A stretch of DNA of 64,000 nt from Galeopsis tetrahit (taxonomy: Eukaryota; Streptophyta; Magnoliopsida; Lamiales; Lamiaceae), in assembly GCA_963675135.1 (NCBI GenBank), contig OY776124.1, positions 21,760,066-21,824,065 on the forward strand, read 5' to 3'. Shown piece by piece: positions 11,290 through 22,930 of this stretch. The first letter of the stretch is position 1. Every line of letters starts with the position of its first letter. The notes below the pieces were generated by a model. The model saw only the letters and a list, made by a program, of their open reading frames with translations. It had not been told where the DNA came from and did no database searches. The translations under genes and the position numbers were made by a program.

Positions 11290-11766
11290 CAAGCTCAAAC
11301 TTCAGCAGACTTGGTCAAGTCTACTGAAACTCAGAAACATGATCTCACTTCTTCAGGACACTTGTCCACAGTCTTTCAGGACACTTGTCCATGTAGGGTC
11401 AGATAAGTTGTCCTAGCTATCAAACCAAATCTTGGTATGATAAGCACCTATTTTTGGTGATCAATACCTATCTCGAAATCTGTCCCTTGAAATACAGTTT
11501 TCACCTTTCTGGGATTTAATTTGTCTCCCACCCAAAAGGTCACTTTCCATGCATTAAATGCCAAGATTTAACTCTTGTTTGCATTAAACCTTTTGGGACA
11601 TGATCTATCTCGAAAAACCCCCAGCCTTAAAAAAACATTAAAAACCACCCACGTTTTGAATAAAACAGTTATTTCACTGTTACATTGGTTTTTGACCATT
11701 GAATAAAACAGATAAGTTGTCCTAGCTATCCAAGTAGACACAGGCTCAGCTCAGGCCTTACTTGGA
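11290..11766 (+). other. Untranslated spacer between pol and ORF3 (element B)
   Basis: No coding sequence is seen. A 22-bp perfect direct repeat (core GATAAGTTGTCCTAGCTATC) occurs at 11400-11421 and 11709-11730. The ORF3 frame resumes immediately after the second copy, at the codons for IQVD. Compared with element G, the N-terminal and middle parts of ORF3 are missing here, so the repeat marks a deletion or template-switch junction. The start of the truncated ORF3 frame is therefore uncertain. Confidence 0.55.
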
Positions 11767-13581
11767 ATGCAATCAGAGAAGTTGGACTCCTTGGCTCATC
11801 AAGTCCAATCTGCTCATGCTGAAACTTCAGGAGCATTGAATGAGCAAGGAAGGACTCTAGCATCTGTAGAAATGAGGCTCACTGGCTCTGAAGATGTTGT
11901 GCTACCAACCCTTGAGGCAAGAATCAGTGGTGTGGAATCTGGTCTCCAAACCATCTCCACTGAAGTTCAAAATGCCAAATCAACCATGGAAGCCATCTCA
12001 GAAGAGGTCAAGAAAGAGCAAAAGCTGCTGAGAGACAATCACAATGCTAATGTCAAAGCTCTCAGGCTAACTGTCAAACAAGCTATTGGAAAGAAGACTG
12101 CACTGCAAAAGAGAAGAGCTGAAGAGCAAAGGCTAGCTATGGTCAAAGCTGCCTCAGAAAAATTTTCCCAAGATGTGCTGGCCAACATTGCTGAAGGTGC
12201 AGTGGCCAACCTCACTGAGCTTCTGAAAGCTAAATTGGATACATCTCTCAAAGCAACCTTGGAGGAGGTTGTCCAACAAAAAATGAAGCCTGTTCTAGCT
12301 TTTCTTAGCTTGAGCAATGATAAAATGCAAGATATACATGATGAAAATGTGTATTTGTTGGAAGAGATGAAGTCCCTAAACCAGGCCCAATCCCTGATGG
12401 CCTCAACAATGAGTGACCTCAAGCCCCAGTGTTTTGATGCTGCCAAAAAGGGGGAAAGGGAAAGAGCAAGGGCAAAAGGTGCCTTAGTAATTGGGAGTCC
12501 AGTGAAAGGGAAGGACAAAGTCCCTGAAGGAAAAGGAAAAGAGCCAGAAATGCTGAACTTGGAAGATTTGGATGAAGAGGAGCAGTTAGCATTGGCATTG
12601 AAAAACTCAATGGCCTCAGCTCAAGAGGAAAGAGTAAGGCTACAACAAAGACCAGGTGGTGAAGTGTCAGGTTTGGATAAAGATGCTGAAGGTGTCCAAA
12701 CCAGAGGAAAGATCAAGAAGGCCCAAGGAAAGAAGAGACAAATTGAGAAATTCACTGACTTTCCTAGCAGCCTTGATCTTCCACCTGAATTCAGAATTGA
12801 TGAAGATGAGCCTACATCAAAGAAAGCCAAAGCTGCTGAAAAGGACAAATCTTCTGAATCTGGCAAAACTGCTGAAAGTACCAAGTCCACTGAAGACATT
12901 GAAGAAATATATGCTGAAGGATTTGGACCTGAACCTAAGAAGAAGACAACTGTTCTAGCCCATGATCCATCAAAGCTGTTTCATGAAGGGTATGGCAAAA
13001 ACCCTGAAACACAACAGAAACTGGCCATGATGAGGGCCCATGAGAAAATGGATCTGATGGAAGAAGCCAACAGAGCAAGAGATGAAAGGAGAGCAAACTT
13101 TCAGAAACCAAGAAGGAGAAGAGCAGCTTACAGCAAGATGAAGCCTCAGCTTCTAATCCCAATGGACACCAAATATCCACACTTGGATAAATGGGTACCA
13201 ATTCAACTGAATGACACATAGGACGAAGCCAAAAGGGAGTTTGTCTATGACTATTATGTCATTGACAGATGGAATGGAGGAGATGCAGACTCTGCCTTCA
13301 CTGAGTTCATGCTAGAATACTACAGAGAGTTGTATCAACAACTTCTTGCAGCTGCTGACATTGCAAGATTTGAACTCACAGCTCCCAAGCCAATCATATA
13401 CATGCCTCCAAAGCTTGAAGGATGGATTGATCAAGCAAGAATTCTGAGAGAATTCACTGAGATCCTTAAGCTAAACAAGATGGTTCTTGGACCTAAGGGA
13501 ACCAACCAAGAAGCCATGTCATTGAAAAGAAGAGTGTGGGCACAGTATGGAATGCTGCCACCCCCTGAGGATGATCTTTGA
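11767..13581 (+). pseudogene. ORF3, N-terminally shortened (element B)
   Basis: From 11767 a 484-codon frame begins MQSEKLDSLAHQ. It holds a long coiled coil (about residues 1-180), a Lys/Glu-rich linker, and a basic segment RARDERRANFQKPRRRR before LLIPMDTKYPHLDKW. A TAG at 13219-13221 replaces a Trp codon (TGG in G). The same frame then continues to 13581, ending in PPKLEGWIDQ and VWAQYGMLPPPEDDL. Comparison with G shows that the N-terminal half is deleted. The gene lies between pol and the 3' LTR, the position of env-like ORFs in Sireviruses, but no signal peptide or transmembrane helix is evident. The function is unknown. Confidence 0.7.
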
Positions 13582-14033
13582 AATGGCTAAGTCTTCTGAC
13601 CTTTCTTGATTGATCAACTATGCTAAAATATGGTCAAGAATGCTGATATGGTGTGCTAATCTGGTTGCTCTGATCTGTTATGGATTGCTCTGATACAAGC
13701 TCTGTGATCTGATGCTGAATATCTTATTTTATGTCTTGAATTGTTAGAATGAAATGCTATGATGTATTTAAGTGTTATTGATTCATGCTCTGATATGTTA
13801 ATTTCAACTATCAACATGCCTGTAATGATTTTTGAATGAATGATAGTTGAACTTATTTTGAATCAAGAAACACTAATCTCATGCCTATCTTGAACCTACT
13901 TGCAACAGAAACAGTGAATACACTAACACATTATTTTTTCAGGAATATTGACCTTAGTCATGTCTTCTGAAGATACATGTAATAGGTGTAGACAAGTCAC
14001 TTTTGCTTAAATAATGTAGGTTTTGGCATCATC
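13582..14033 (+). other. 3' untranslated region of element B
   Basis: AT-rich sequence between the ORF3 stop and the PPT, with many repeats of the type CTGAT and TGCTCTGAT. It has no ORF of note. The last bases before the PPT, TTTTGGCATCATCA, are nearly the same as those before the PPTs of A and A2, so this short block is conserved across families. Confidence 0.6.
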
Positions 14034-14047
14034 AAAAAGGGGGAAAT
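14034..14047 (+). promoter_or_regulatory. Polypurine tract of element B
   Basis: AAAAAGGGGGAAAT directly precedes the LTR start TGTTGGG at 14048. It is the plus-strand primer site for reverse transcription. The identical tract is found on the minus strand at 15626-15639 (A) and 39786-39799 (A2). Confidence 0.85.
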
Positions 14048-14475
14048 TGTTGGGAATAAAATGAGATATGTTTTGATCTAATACCAAAACCCCCTGAGAC
14101 ATGCCTAAGTCAAATTGATAGTGTTCTAAAAATGTTAGAACACATAGCATAAGGCTAGATGAGAAGCTGAAATGTTAGGCAGCTCTTAGACAATTAGATG
14201 CACAATTTGAGGGGGAACCTATGCTTTGAAGATGATCAAGATCAAGTCCCCTCAAGGCTCAAATTCTGGAACAACCACTTAAGAGCAAGGACACTCTATG
14301 AAAAACCAAATGCACTGATCAGGAGAGTTGTCCAGAAGAAGATGTTCTTATGCAAGAACAAGATTGTAAAGCTCAAAAGGACAAGTCCAATAAGATGATC
14401 TGATCAGGAGAGTTGTCTAAGCATCCATATGCAAGATTGGTAAAACCAAAAGACAAGCTGAATAACTCTGATCAG
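14048..14475 (+). mobile_element. 3' LTR of element B, first 428 bp only
   Basis: Begins TGTTGGGAATAAAATGAG and aligns with the first part of the solo LTR at 61923-63648, including the shared stretches ACCAAAACCCCCTGAGACATG and TCCCCTCAAGGCTCAA. It stops where LTR sequence of element A begins at 14476. The remaining 1.3 kb of this LTR, and whatever lay between it and A, has been lost. Confidence 0.85.
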
Positions 14476-15625
14476 CAGTATGCACTATATAGAATAAATG
14501 GAAAAACAGAAATGTAAAGTGCAGAAAGGTAAATAACACCAGGTTTATAGTGGTTCGGATATACGATCCTACGTCCACTCTCACGTCCTAACGTGATGTT
14601 TAATCCCTTTAATTTTCCACAAATTACAAGGGTCTTGACCTTTATAGTCCCAAGGATAGGACTTTGAGATCTGAGCCGTCCTAACATCTACGGTCTCCAC
14701 AAGTGATTGTAAGCACTTGCACTTTGAGGGGTTCAAAAACTTTAACCTTTCGGTGAGGGTTTGGGGTTTTTGAAGTGTATCCAACTAATGGTTCAAGCTT
14801 ATAAATTGCTTAACTACTTTGCCTAAAACAATTGATATACAATATGAACAGGTTTCAGGTTCTTATAGGTTGGATAGAAATCACTTAAGAGCTAAAAGTA
14901 TTCTAAGGCTTTTTGGGCTCTTGGAGAATTCTTAGAACAGTATGGCTTTAGCTTGATTGCTTGTTTTGCTTGTTGAATTCTCTGTGTGATCTCTCCTTTG
15001 TGATTTCTCATCGTCTTGTATTTATAATGGTGATTGCTTGCAACTAGCCGTTGTTGTTGACTAGCCGTTGGGGCAATCTTTCCATATTGGCTTGATTCCT
15101 TGATTCCAGCTGCTTGATTGCTCCAATCCTGGGATCATGTCAATCTTCTAAATAAGGTAGTTCTTTATTTGAATTGCAAGATGACTTTGGGAATCAGCCG
15201 AGTCGTGGAAGAGTACATAGTCTTCTGATCTGTACTGCTAGTCTTCTGACTACTCTTCTGGCCTTAGGTCTTCTGTCTTCTGTTATCAGTCGAGTAGCAC
15301 TCATCTGATCTGTGGATTATTTGTGCTGCTTTAGGCCATCTTCAATCTTGGACTCCATCAGTTAAATAGGTATATAAGCACCTAACTTAACTGGTCTTCA
15401 AGGATCTTCTAGTCTTCATGTCTTCTACTCTTCTCATCTTGAGGAAGCGCATGTAAGCCGGGACTGTGCTAATCAACTGATATACAAACAGTTGATTGCA
15501 CAAGACTAGTCTAAGCTGTTCTATACAAGTCAGTTGATCCTATTACATTTATGAACTCTAAGTGTTTTGGCAATCAAAACTATTCTAACATCAAGTGGGG
15601 CTTAGGGTGAATTTACATCCCAACA
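14476..15625 (-). mobile_element. 3' LTR of element A, truncated
   Basis: Aligns with the 5' LTR (31458-32908) from CAGTATGCACTATATAG to the terminal CCCAACA. It lacks about the first 300 bp (plus-strand reading) that the 5' LTR has. It abuts the truncated B LTR at 14475/14476. The plus-strand sequence tatttata near 15020 is the reverse of the family's TATA box. Confidence 0.87.
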
Positions 15626-15639
15626 ATTTCCCCCTTTTT
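15626..15639 (-). promoter_or_regulatory. Polypurine tract of element A
   Basis: Read on the minus strand, AAAAAGGGGGAAAT directly precedes the LTR start TGTTGGGATG. It confirms that the element is oriented on the minus strand and that the LTR at 14476-15625 is the 3' one. Confidence 0.85.
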
Positions 15640-15849
15640 GATGAAGCCAAAACTATAATTGATAAATGCTCTTAGTAGATAAGATAAGAGTTTATAAAAT
15701 TCATAAAAACTGAAGTATCTTATGAAGACAATGAGAGTTTGTCTTGAAAGCAAAGAGAATTAAACTTGATTATATATAGAGCTTTTACAGATTACAAGTG
15801 ATAGTTTCTTTAAAGCTTTGAAAGTGGTCTTCATCATGTCTTCTGTTCT

Positions 15850-18500
15850 TCAAATACGGAAAGCAAGGTACAGACGAGTTCGAACTTCTTCCATGTGCTG
15901 CAGGTCTATAACATTCTCCTCTTCATAGATTTTCTCTAGAATCCTTTTGACTTCAATCCAGTCTGTCCTTCCGGAGCTCAGAGTGGGAGGAGTCCATTTA
16001 GGTTCTTCTGGAGTTAGGATTCTGCAGTTGTCAAGTTCTTTGGCTGTCTTGACTACTTCTTTCCAGAACTCTTGATCTTCAATGTTCATGAACTGATTGA
16101 ACTGGAAAAACTCATCTTCATAGGTTGGAAGAGGGCTAAATTTTCTTACTATGTGGTGTTGAATTTGCCACTTCTTCTTCAGGGGATACCATCTTGGTAG
16201 CTCATCTTGAAGGGCTAAATAATCCACATAATTGCTATCAAATACCAGGACCTTATCTTTTTGTGCCAGAGCATTTTCTTTCAATGCTTTGTCCTTGAGA
16301 GCTTTCCTGAGTTTGGCTATTTTCCTGTCAAATTTTGCTTTGACTGCTTTCGCATCTTTTAGCTTCTTCTGCTTAAGCTTTTGAGCTTCAAGCTCTTTTC
16401 TTTTCTTCAGCTCTAAAGCCTCTTTCTCTTCTGCAGTAGGCTCTGCTGGAGCTGACTTCTTGCTTGACTGAGCTTGCTCATCTGCCTTTCTTTTCCTTGT
16501 CATCCTCTTCTTAGGAACTTGTTCTGTAGAGGCAGTGATCTGTAGACTCTTGGCAGGAGCTTGAGTGGGAGCTTGGGTGTCTTCTTGAGCAATTTCTTTG
16601 CCTTTGCCTTGCCTGCTCTTGATTTTGCTTGATAAACCACCCAAGGTTTCATTCAGCTCATCTTGAGATACTACCATCACAGCTTGCTGTGCAGTAGCCT
16701 TCTCTAGATCCTTTATCAATACATCTTCCCCCTTTTTGGCTTCAGCAAGTGCAGCCGCAAAAGGCTTCATGGCATTCAGAATCTCCACTTTCAGAGTCTG
16801 TTGAAGGGCCATGGCATTGACTTTGCCAATATGGGTCAGATGAGTGATGCTGTGGTCTAAATTCTGAGCATGAGAGTTGGAGGAGGAGGCAGCTTCAAGT
16901 TTAGCTGTAAGTGCTTCCAATTTGGCTGTTGTCTCCTTCAGCTGAGTCTGAAGTTTCTCATTCTCTGCTGTAGCTGATTGGAGAAGAGCTCGACCTTCAG
17001 TAGTTCTTGTTTCAGCATCTTCAATTCTCTTCTTGTAGGTGTTTTCCATGCGGTTGACCTCATTAGAATAGAGTTCAGCAAACTTGGTAGAGGTGTCACC
17101 TGCCTTCTTCATAATGGTGGACAGATACTCACTTATCTGATCGTGAAGTGACTCTCCGAACTTGTCTTCAATGTCAATGATCTGGTCATGAAGACGAGTT
17201 CTCTGCTCCTTAACAGCCTTTTCAACATATCATCCAAGCTGTAGGCCTAAACCTTTCTCAAAATGTAGGTTTATTGCAGCCTTGACCTGTGAGCATATGT
17301 CTGCTGTATAGTCAGCTTTTGAAGTAGAAGGGGAGGCAGTGCCTTGAGGCTGTGGAAGAACTATCAGGGCTTTGCCTCTTTCTTCAGCTGAAAGGTACTC
17401 TTCATTGAGGAATGTGGAAGTGGCCTTAACCAGGTGGGACATGATATTGTCTCCTTTATCAATGAAGCGAGTTAGAGTATCCTTAGGCATGAAGTGATCG
17501 GGAATAGTGATTACTTCTTTTTCAATCTCTGCTTTGTCAGCTGGTTCAGCTGAGTCTTCCTCAGGGACAGATGCAGCTGAGTCATTCACTTTTGCAGTGT
17601 CAGCTATCTGCTGACCGAATGAGCCTTCTAGGGCAGAGGTATCATCAGCTGGAATTCCTAGAATCCTGTGGCATACTGCTGCAAGGGCTTCTTCTGGCAG
17701 CAGTTGAGCAAAAGATTTAACTTGTGCAACTTCCTTCTGCTCCATCTCCCAGTCGAGGAAATTAGCCCTTCCTCCCATTCCTTCCATGACCTCAATAAGG
17801 TCATCTACATCATCTCTCCTGAGTTCAATCCAGGTGCAAACTCTGAGAACTTGTTCAAACTGAACTGATTCTTCATCAATGCCAGGAATGGTAGACTTGA
17901 GCAGGTTTGCTATCTTCATCCTCATTATCTTCTCCCTTGTGCACATAGGATAGTACACCATGCTATACTGAGGTTGAGAGGGGTCTGCTTCATCCAGTTC
18001 TGCTGGTGCCAAGTCTTCTGGTGTAGATGGGGTAGTGAGGATAGGGGATTGAGTGGTTGGAATGGTTTCCTCTGCTGTGTGAGTATCAGCAGGGATTTGG
18101 GAAGTGATATTTTCTTGATCTGTAGTGGATTGATCATCAGCAGGGTTTTGAGTCTGCTGATCTGGGACTATTTCTGCTTGAAGATCAGTAGATGGTTGGG
18201 ATTGATGATCTTGGACATCTGCCATTTGAATATCAGCAGGGGTAGGCAAATGTGGTTCTGGGGTTGTTTGAGGCTGGGCTTTTTCCTCTTCTGTATGAGT
18301 ATCAGCAGGGATTTGGATATCAGTGTTTGAGGGTTCATATGGGTTTGAGTCATCAGAAGGGTGGAAGGAAGTAATAGGGGCTATGCTCATAGGAGTAGGG
18401 ACCCTGGATTTCTTGGTTTACTTAGTGAAAGAAGAATTGTTCTTCTTTCTCTTCTGACCCTTCGACAATTTAGAAGGAGTGAAAGAGAGAGAGGGAGTAG
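15850..18500 (-). pseudogene. ORF3 of element A, N-terminal domain deleted, one nonsense codon
   Basis: Reading from about 18500 to 15850. A basic start is followed by a region rich in P/T/Q with repeats of IPADTHT and ADIQ type. Then come a globular-looking segment (MCTREKIMRMKIANLL to LDWEMEQKE), an acidic stretch, a coiled coil (about 17100-16650), a Lys-rich KRKADEQ/ELKKRKELEAQKLKQKK tract, and a conserved C-terminal module with RWYPLKKKWQ and DWIEVKRILEKIYEE. A TGA at about 17227-17229 replaces the Arg codon present in A2; otherwise the frame is open. The C-terminal module parallels that of the B and G ORF3. Function unknown. Confidence 0.7.
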
Positions 18501-20403
18501 AGATCCAATAAGTGTTCTATATTCAGCTTGATCAACTGCCTGTCCAGACTCGTCTGGTTCCATTTTGAATGATGTCATCATTGGAATTCTTGCAGTCTTG
18601 CTTTGTAGAGCTTTGAATCTTTCCAATAGGCTTTTGGTGTACTTGGACTGATTGATGAAGATCTCTTCTGAACTCTGTTTGACTTGGAGTCCTAGGAAAT
18701 AATTCATCTCACCCATCATACTCATTTCGAATTTTCCTTGCATAAGTTCAAAGAACTTTTTGCACATGTCTTGATTTGGTGATCCAAATATAATATCGTC
18801 TACATATATTTGCACCATTAGAATGTCTTCTCCTTCTTGTATTCTGAAAAGTGTTCTATCAACTTTGCCTTTTGTGTAACCATTGTCAAGTAGGAATTGT
18901 GACAATGTGTCATACCAGGCTCTGGGAGCTTACTTCAGACCATAGAGGGCCTTCTTCAGATGATATACTTGATCTCCTTTTTCGAATCCTGGAGGCTGTT
19001 CTACATACACTTCTTCTACTAGAATACCATTTAGAAAAGCACTCTTGACGTCCATTTGATATACCTTGAAGCCCATATATGATGCATAAGCTAGAAACAG
19101 TCGAATGGCTTCTAATCTGGCTACTGGAGCAAAGGTTTCATCATAGTCAATTCCTTCAGATTGTGAGTATCCTTTTGCAACTAACCTTGCTTTATTTCTA
19201 GTTATCACATCATTTTCGTCCTTTTTTATTCTTGAATACCCACTTTGTTCCTACTACATTGTGGTTTTCAGGACGATCTACCAATTCCCATACTTCATTT
19301 CTTTCGAATTGGTTTAGTTCTTCTTGCATAGCAGTGATCCAATTGCTATCTGTCATTGCTTCTTCTATGTCAGCTGGTTCAATATTGGACAAGAAAGCAC
19401 ACCAGAAGAACATAGATGATTGGGGGTTCTGATTCAGTTGTCTTCTGGTCTTGACACCTGAGTCTGCTCCTCCTAAGATGAGGTTTGATGGATGGTTGTT
19501 TCTCCATGTATGGCTTACAGGAGTATCTGCATTAGATGAGCTTGGATTCTCATCTGTTCTAGTGCCATCAGGAGGGTTGACTTGATTAAGTCGATCATCA
19601 TATGTATCTTGAGTGTCAAAGAGATCATTCCCCCTTGCATTTGGGATTGTTGCATCTTGATTATGGACAGCTTGCTCAGCTTGAGTCTGAGATCTAGTGA
19701 CTGGTCTGTGTGGTTTATCCTCCTCTGGTTCTTCAGGGAATGGTTCATTGACTTCAATAAACTCATCAGATTTGGTCTTGATCACTAGTTTCTTCATCTG
19801 ATTTACAGCTGAGTCTGTTTCTACTGCACTCTTTTCACAAGATTCATCAAAAACAACATGAGGTGTTTCTTCCACAAGAAGGGTTCGTTTGTTGAATACT
19901 CTAAATGCTTTGCAAGTTGAGGAGTATCCCAAGAATATCCCCTCATCTGCTTTGGCATCAAAAGCATTCAACTTACTTTTCCCATTGTTGTGAATGAAAC
20001 ACTTACAACCAAATATATGAAAGTAAGATACTCTAGGTTTTCTTCCTTTCCACATTTCATATGGGGTTTTCTCATGGATTTTGTGAATACCTGACCTGTT
20101 TTGAGTGTGACAAGCTGTGTTGATAGCTTCTGCCCAAAGCTTCTTAGAAGTGGAGAATTCAGCAAGGAGTGTTCTTGCAGCTTCTTTGAGCGTTCTGACT
20201 CTTCTTTCAGCTACACCATTCTGTTGTGGTGTTCTTGCTGCACTTGTCTCATGCTGAATACCATTAGAAGTACAATATGCAATAATATAAGAGTTAATAA
20301 AGTCAGTGCCTTTGTCACTTCTAATTTTTACAATAGGTTCTCCTTTCTCTACTTGGATCCTCTTTAATAGTTCAGGAATTCCACTCTTCTTATATGAGAA
20401 GAT
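18500..20403 (-). pseudogene. Integrase C-terminal half, linker and partial RT (element A)
   Basis: Minus-strand pol sequence continuing from the integrase piece beyond element F. From 20403 downwards it has the integrase core (RSDKGTDFINSY, RTPQQNGVAERRVRTLKEA), the acidic linker, and RT with YQMDVKSAFLNG and YVDD. Lesions: one extra base in an A run (plus-strand T6 at 19222-19227) just after the FKNKK motif, and a TAA replacing Gln in the LKQAPRAW motif near 18927-18929. There is also an abrupt end after RTLIGSLL near 18500, where ORF3 sequence starts. RNase H is absent, so this pol cannot be functional. Confidence 0.85.
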
Positions 20404-20408
20404 AACCC

Positions 20409-21642
20409 TGTTAGTGTATACTGTAAAGCAAACTTTTAGTGGGCTTTTGTGACGTATATTTGATTTCCTTTTTATCTGAAATAAATGGTTTTTCACATTA
20501 TCGCATTCTTTGTGATTACTTGTATGTCTGCGTATCTTGCATTGTAGACGATGTGGTGGGTTTGTAGTCACACAGAAGATCACATTGTCAGTTCCTTGTA
20601 AGATATAAAATGTATTCACAACTGAGATAGTTATGGACAAAACTATTGGTTTAAGTTGTAGTGTAAACTTGTTAGTGGTTTGTCTTGGCCATTAGTTTAT
20701 ACTAGTGCGCTGTGGCGTATTGAATGGATCACAGATAAGACATGTTCTTCTGTTCTCACTGTTATGAAGAACTAGAAGTCTTGGTGACTTTTATGATTCT
20801 TAACCCTAAGTGTGATATTTAGATGTGTGGGGTGCTTGTTCACTACTTTGATGTACCATAGGTGAGAATCTTGTTAGATTCTTCACGCTCCGTATTTTGG
20901 GTAGTGGCATCGCTCGCATGATGTCTACTTATTGGCATTAGGGCACCGTGTCCTGTACATCCAGGCTGATGACGTCCCCTTGAGGAAACTCATAAAGGAT
21001 TGTCGTACTAAACCCTGCAGGTGGATTTAATCCGTACGACAACGAGGTTGAGTGGTACTACTCAAAGGAATTATGGAGATTAATTATTTAAAGAAGTCAG
21101 AAGCTTTAATAATTAATGGACGTGCGATATCTTTAACACGGGGAATTATAGAAGCCCTGATTCGGTTTGGGATAGGACGGGAGTGCAACATTAATTCTCT
21201 AGTGGAATGAATTAATGTTCTCGGGCCAAATTATATGTTCTGGGCTGAACATAAGAGTATTTGGGCCTGTAAGAAGCCCAAGCCCTATACCTTCTAATGG
21301 ATCCCTAGTCTGGCCCATGAAACTTATGGAAATTATAAATAGGAGCCTCAATTCAGTTTTGAAACCCTAGCACACACGAAATTAAGAAAAACGGCTAGGG
21401 TTTCAAGGAGACGAAACTGAGGCACCTTCTCCACGTTTGATAGCGCGCCGTCCACCCGGTGTTCGAGCGAGGTTGGGAGACAGGCTAGAAGATCCGTAGA
21501 TTGGAATCAACGTCTCGATCTTCAAGGGTAACGAATCTAAATTCTGCTTTAGATGCATGTTTATGTTTTAATTCGTTATTTATACGTTTGGCATCCGACA
21601 ACGATCCCGGTGATGGACCGCCTTCGCCGGCGCGTTCCAACA
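20409..21642 (+). mobile_element. 5' LTR of element F
   Basis: Ends are TGTTAGTGTATACTG and GCGTTCCAACA. A TATAAATA box at 21334-21341 lies in a good core-promoter setting, so transcription probably starts about 30 bp downstream. Two bases separate the LTR end from the PBS. Confidence 0.93.
21334..21341 (+). promoter_or_regulatory. TATA box of the element F promoter
   Basis: TATAAATA in the 5' LTR, preceded by GGAAAT and followed by GGAGCCTCAATTCAG. The identical box occurs in the 3' LTR at 27887-27894. It would drive the genomic RNA of F. Confidence 0.6.
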
Positions 21643-21644
21643 AT

Positions 21645-21657
21645 TGGTATCAGAGCC
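21645..21657 (+). promoter_or_regulatory. Primer-binding site of element F
   Basis: TGGTATCAGAGCC, two bases after the 5' LTR, complementary to the 3' end of plant initiator tRNA-Met. It primes minus-strand DNA synthesis. Confidence 0.9.
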
Positions 21658-22930
21658 TGGATGCGTAGATTGTTGGCTCTGCCTGAAACGTACTACTGTA
21701 TGATTCAATTTTTTTTGTTGTTTCATGTATGGATTCGTTTCTGTCATTTATTATTTAAGGTTTTTATTCTATCGCAACCCTTGTGTGATTTTGTAATCGT
21801 TTTTCCCACCAGATAATAAGTGTGGGTAGTATAGGATTTTTTCATAGATCACTGTAGTAGAGTTTTGCTCGTTTATATTGTATTTTTTGATCGTGAGAAT
21901 GGGCGGTGTCGATGGAAGATCTGAAAACAGTAATCTGAGTTTTTCGGGTTATGGCCTTGGACGGTGAAAACTGTTTTGGCCATAACTTTTGACTCGGGTG
22001 TCCGTCTTCAGCCCACAAGACCTTTTCGGAAACGTCTCGATGAGATCTACAGGAGTCGCGGCTATGCTGGGACGACGAGTGGCGAGGCCTAATTCAAAAG
22101 CCTTGATGAAGTTTTCTGCCAGTTTTTATCGGTGGACGAGAATTCGAGTTTTTTTTGCATTGCGTGAGAGGCCGATGCGAGGCATCCGTCCGCGCCACTG
22201 TTTATTTTTTATCATTGTAATAGCTTATAGTAGGCTGTTTTTGATAGGTTTTCAAGGGGTTGCGATAGATGCATTTATTTATTTTTGCCTATGTTTATCG
22301 CATCTTGTATTGTTATGGCATGCATGTGTTAATTTTTGTTAATTTGCTATGCCAATGAATAATCTTCATGCTAAAATGACTAAGTGAGATAATTGAATTT
22401 TAATTAATTTATAGGCCTCCACAATTGGTCTTTAAGTAAGGTGTATGTTGCTCGTGGGACCTTGGGAGTCTTCCCCTAACGGGTGCAACATTCACGAGCT
22501 TATTAGTTAAGACTTCTAATAAAACTGTTTTAATCTTTAGATGAAGTGTGTGATCTTCCCTAACGGATGTGTCATCCATGAGTTCATCAGTAAAGAATAA
22601 TTCAAGATAACTGTTGTTAAATTGTGGTCATCACTTAGATGTGAATTTTAATATAACCCCCCAACGGGGTCACTGTTCTAGTTCACATGGCCAGTTAAAG
22701 TTCGACTGTTAATTTCATTCGTCATAAGGATAAGTTGACGTGATATTGAAATTAAAGACTAAATGTTTGGTCGATGAATACATGTGTAAACGACCACCCT
22801 AACGTGGCTTGCATATGTGTTTGTTGGGCTGTTGGAGGTTGTGTTGAATATTGGTTTTGAAGGTTTCCAATGTTTTATGCTTCAAACTTATGTGATTTAT
22901 TGCTTGCATTTTATTTATTTCAGATACATT
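21658..22930 (+). other. Long untranslated leader of element F
   Basis: About 1.27 kb between the PBS and the likely gag ATG at 22931, without a convincing gene. Just before the ATG the sequence reads CATTTTATTTATTTCAG, a good plant 3' splice-site consensus. The leader may therefore be spliced, with a donor either in the leader or in the transcribed end of the LTR. Several short upstream ORFs would otherwise precede gag. This is inference from motif quality only. Confidence 0.45.

Larger units (their letters stand above)
5117..14475 (+). mobile_element. Element B: Sirevirus-like Ty1/copia element lacking its 5' end
   Basis: Plus-strand element with the C-terminal half of gag, complete pol, a shortened ORF3, a PPT and the first 428 bp of its 3' LTR. 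The 5' LTR, PBS and gag N-terminus are missing at the inverted junction with G. The 3' LTR is cut off where a truncated LTR of element A begins (14476). A solo LTR of the A family interrupts gag. The LTR start TGTTGGGAATAAAATGAG matches the solo LTR at 61923, which defines the family LTR as about 1.73 kb. Confidence 0.88.

Noticed and set aside
268..13581. Viral envelope gene for ORF3
   Set aside because: The position fits, but no signal peptide, membrane anchor or cleavage motif can be seen. The protein is coiled coil and charged repeats.
19222..19227. Programmed ribosomal frameshift in pol of A and A2
   Set aside because: The site needs a +1 shift after AAA AAA; that is not a known plant or copia slippery signal, and B and C use a single frame. 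A shared mutation is simpler.
22817..22930. N-terminal extension of element F gag to 22817
   Set aside because: The residues are hydrophobic leader translation, sit before a splice-like CAG, and do not resemble Gag. The ATG at 22931 starts the conserved part.
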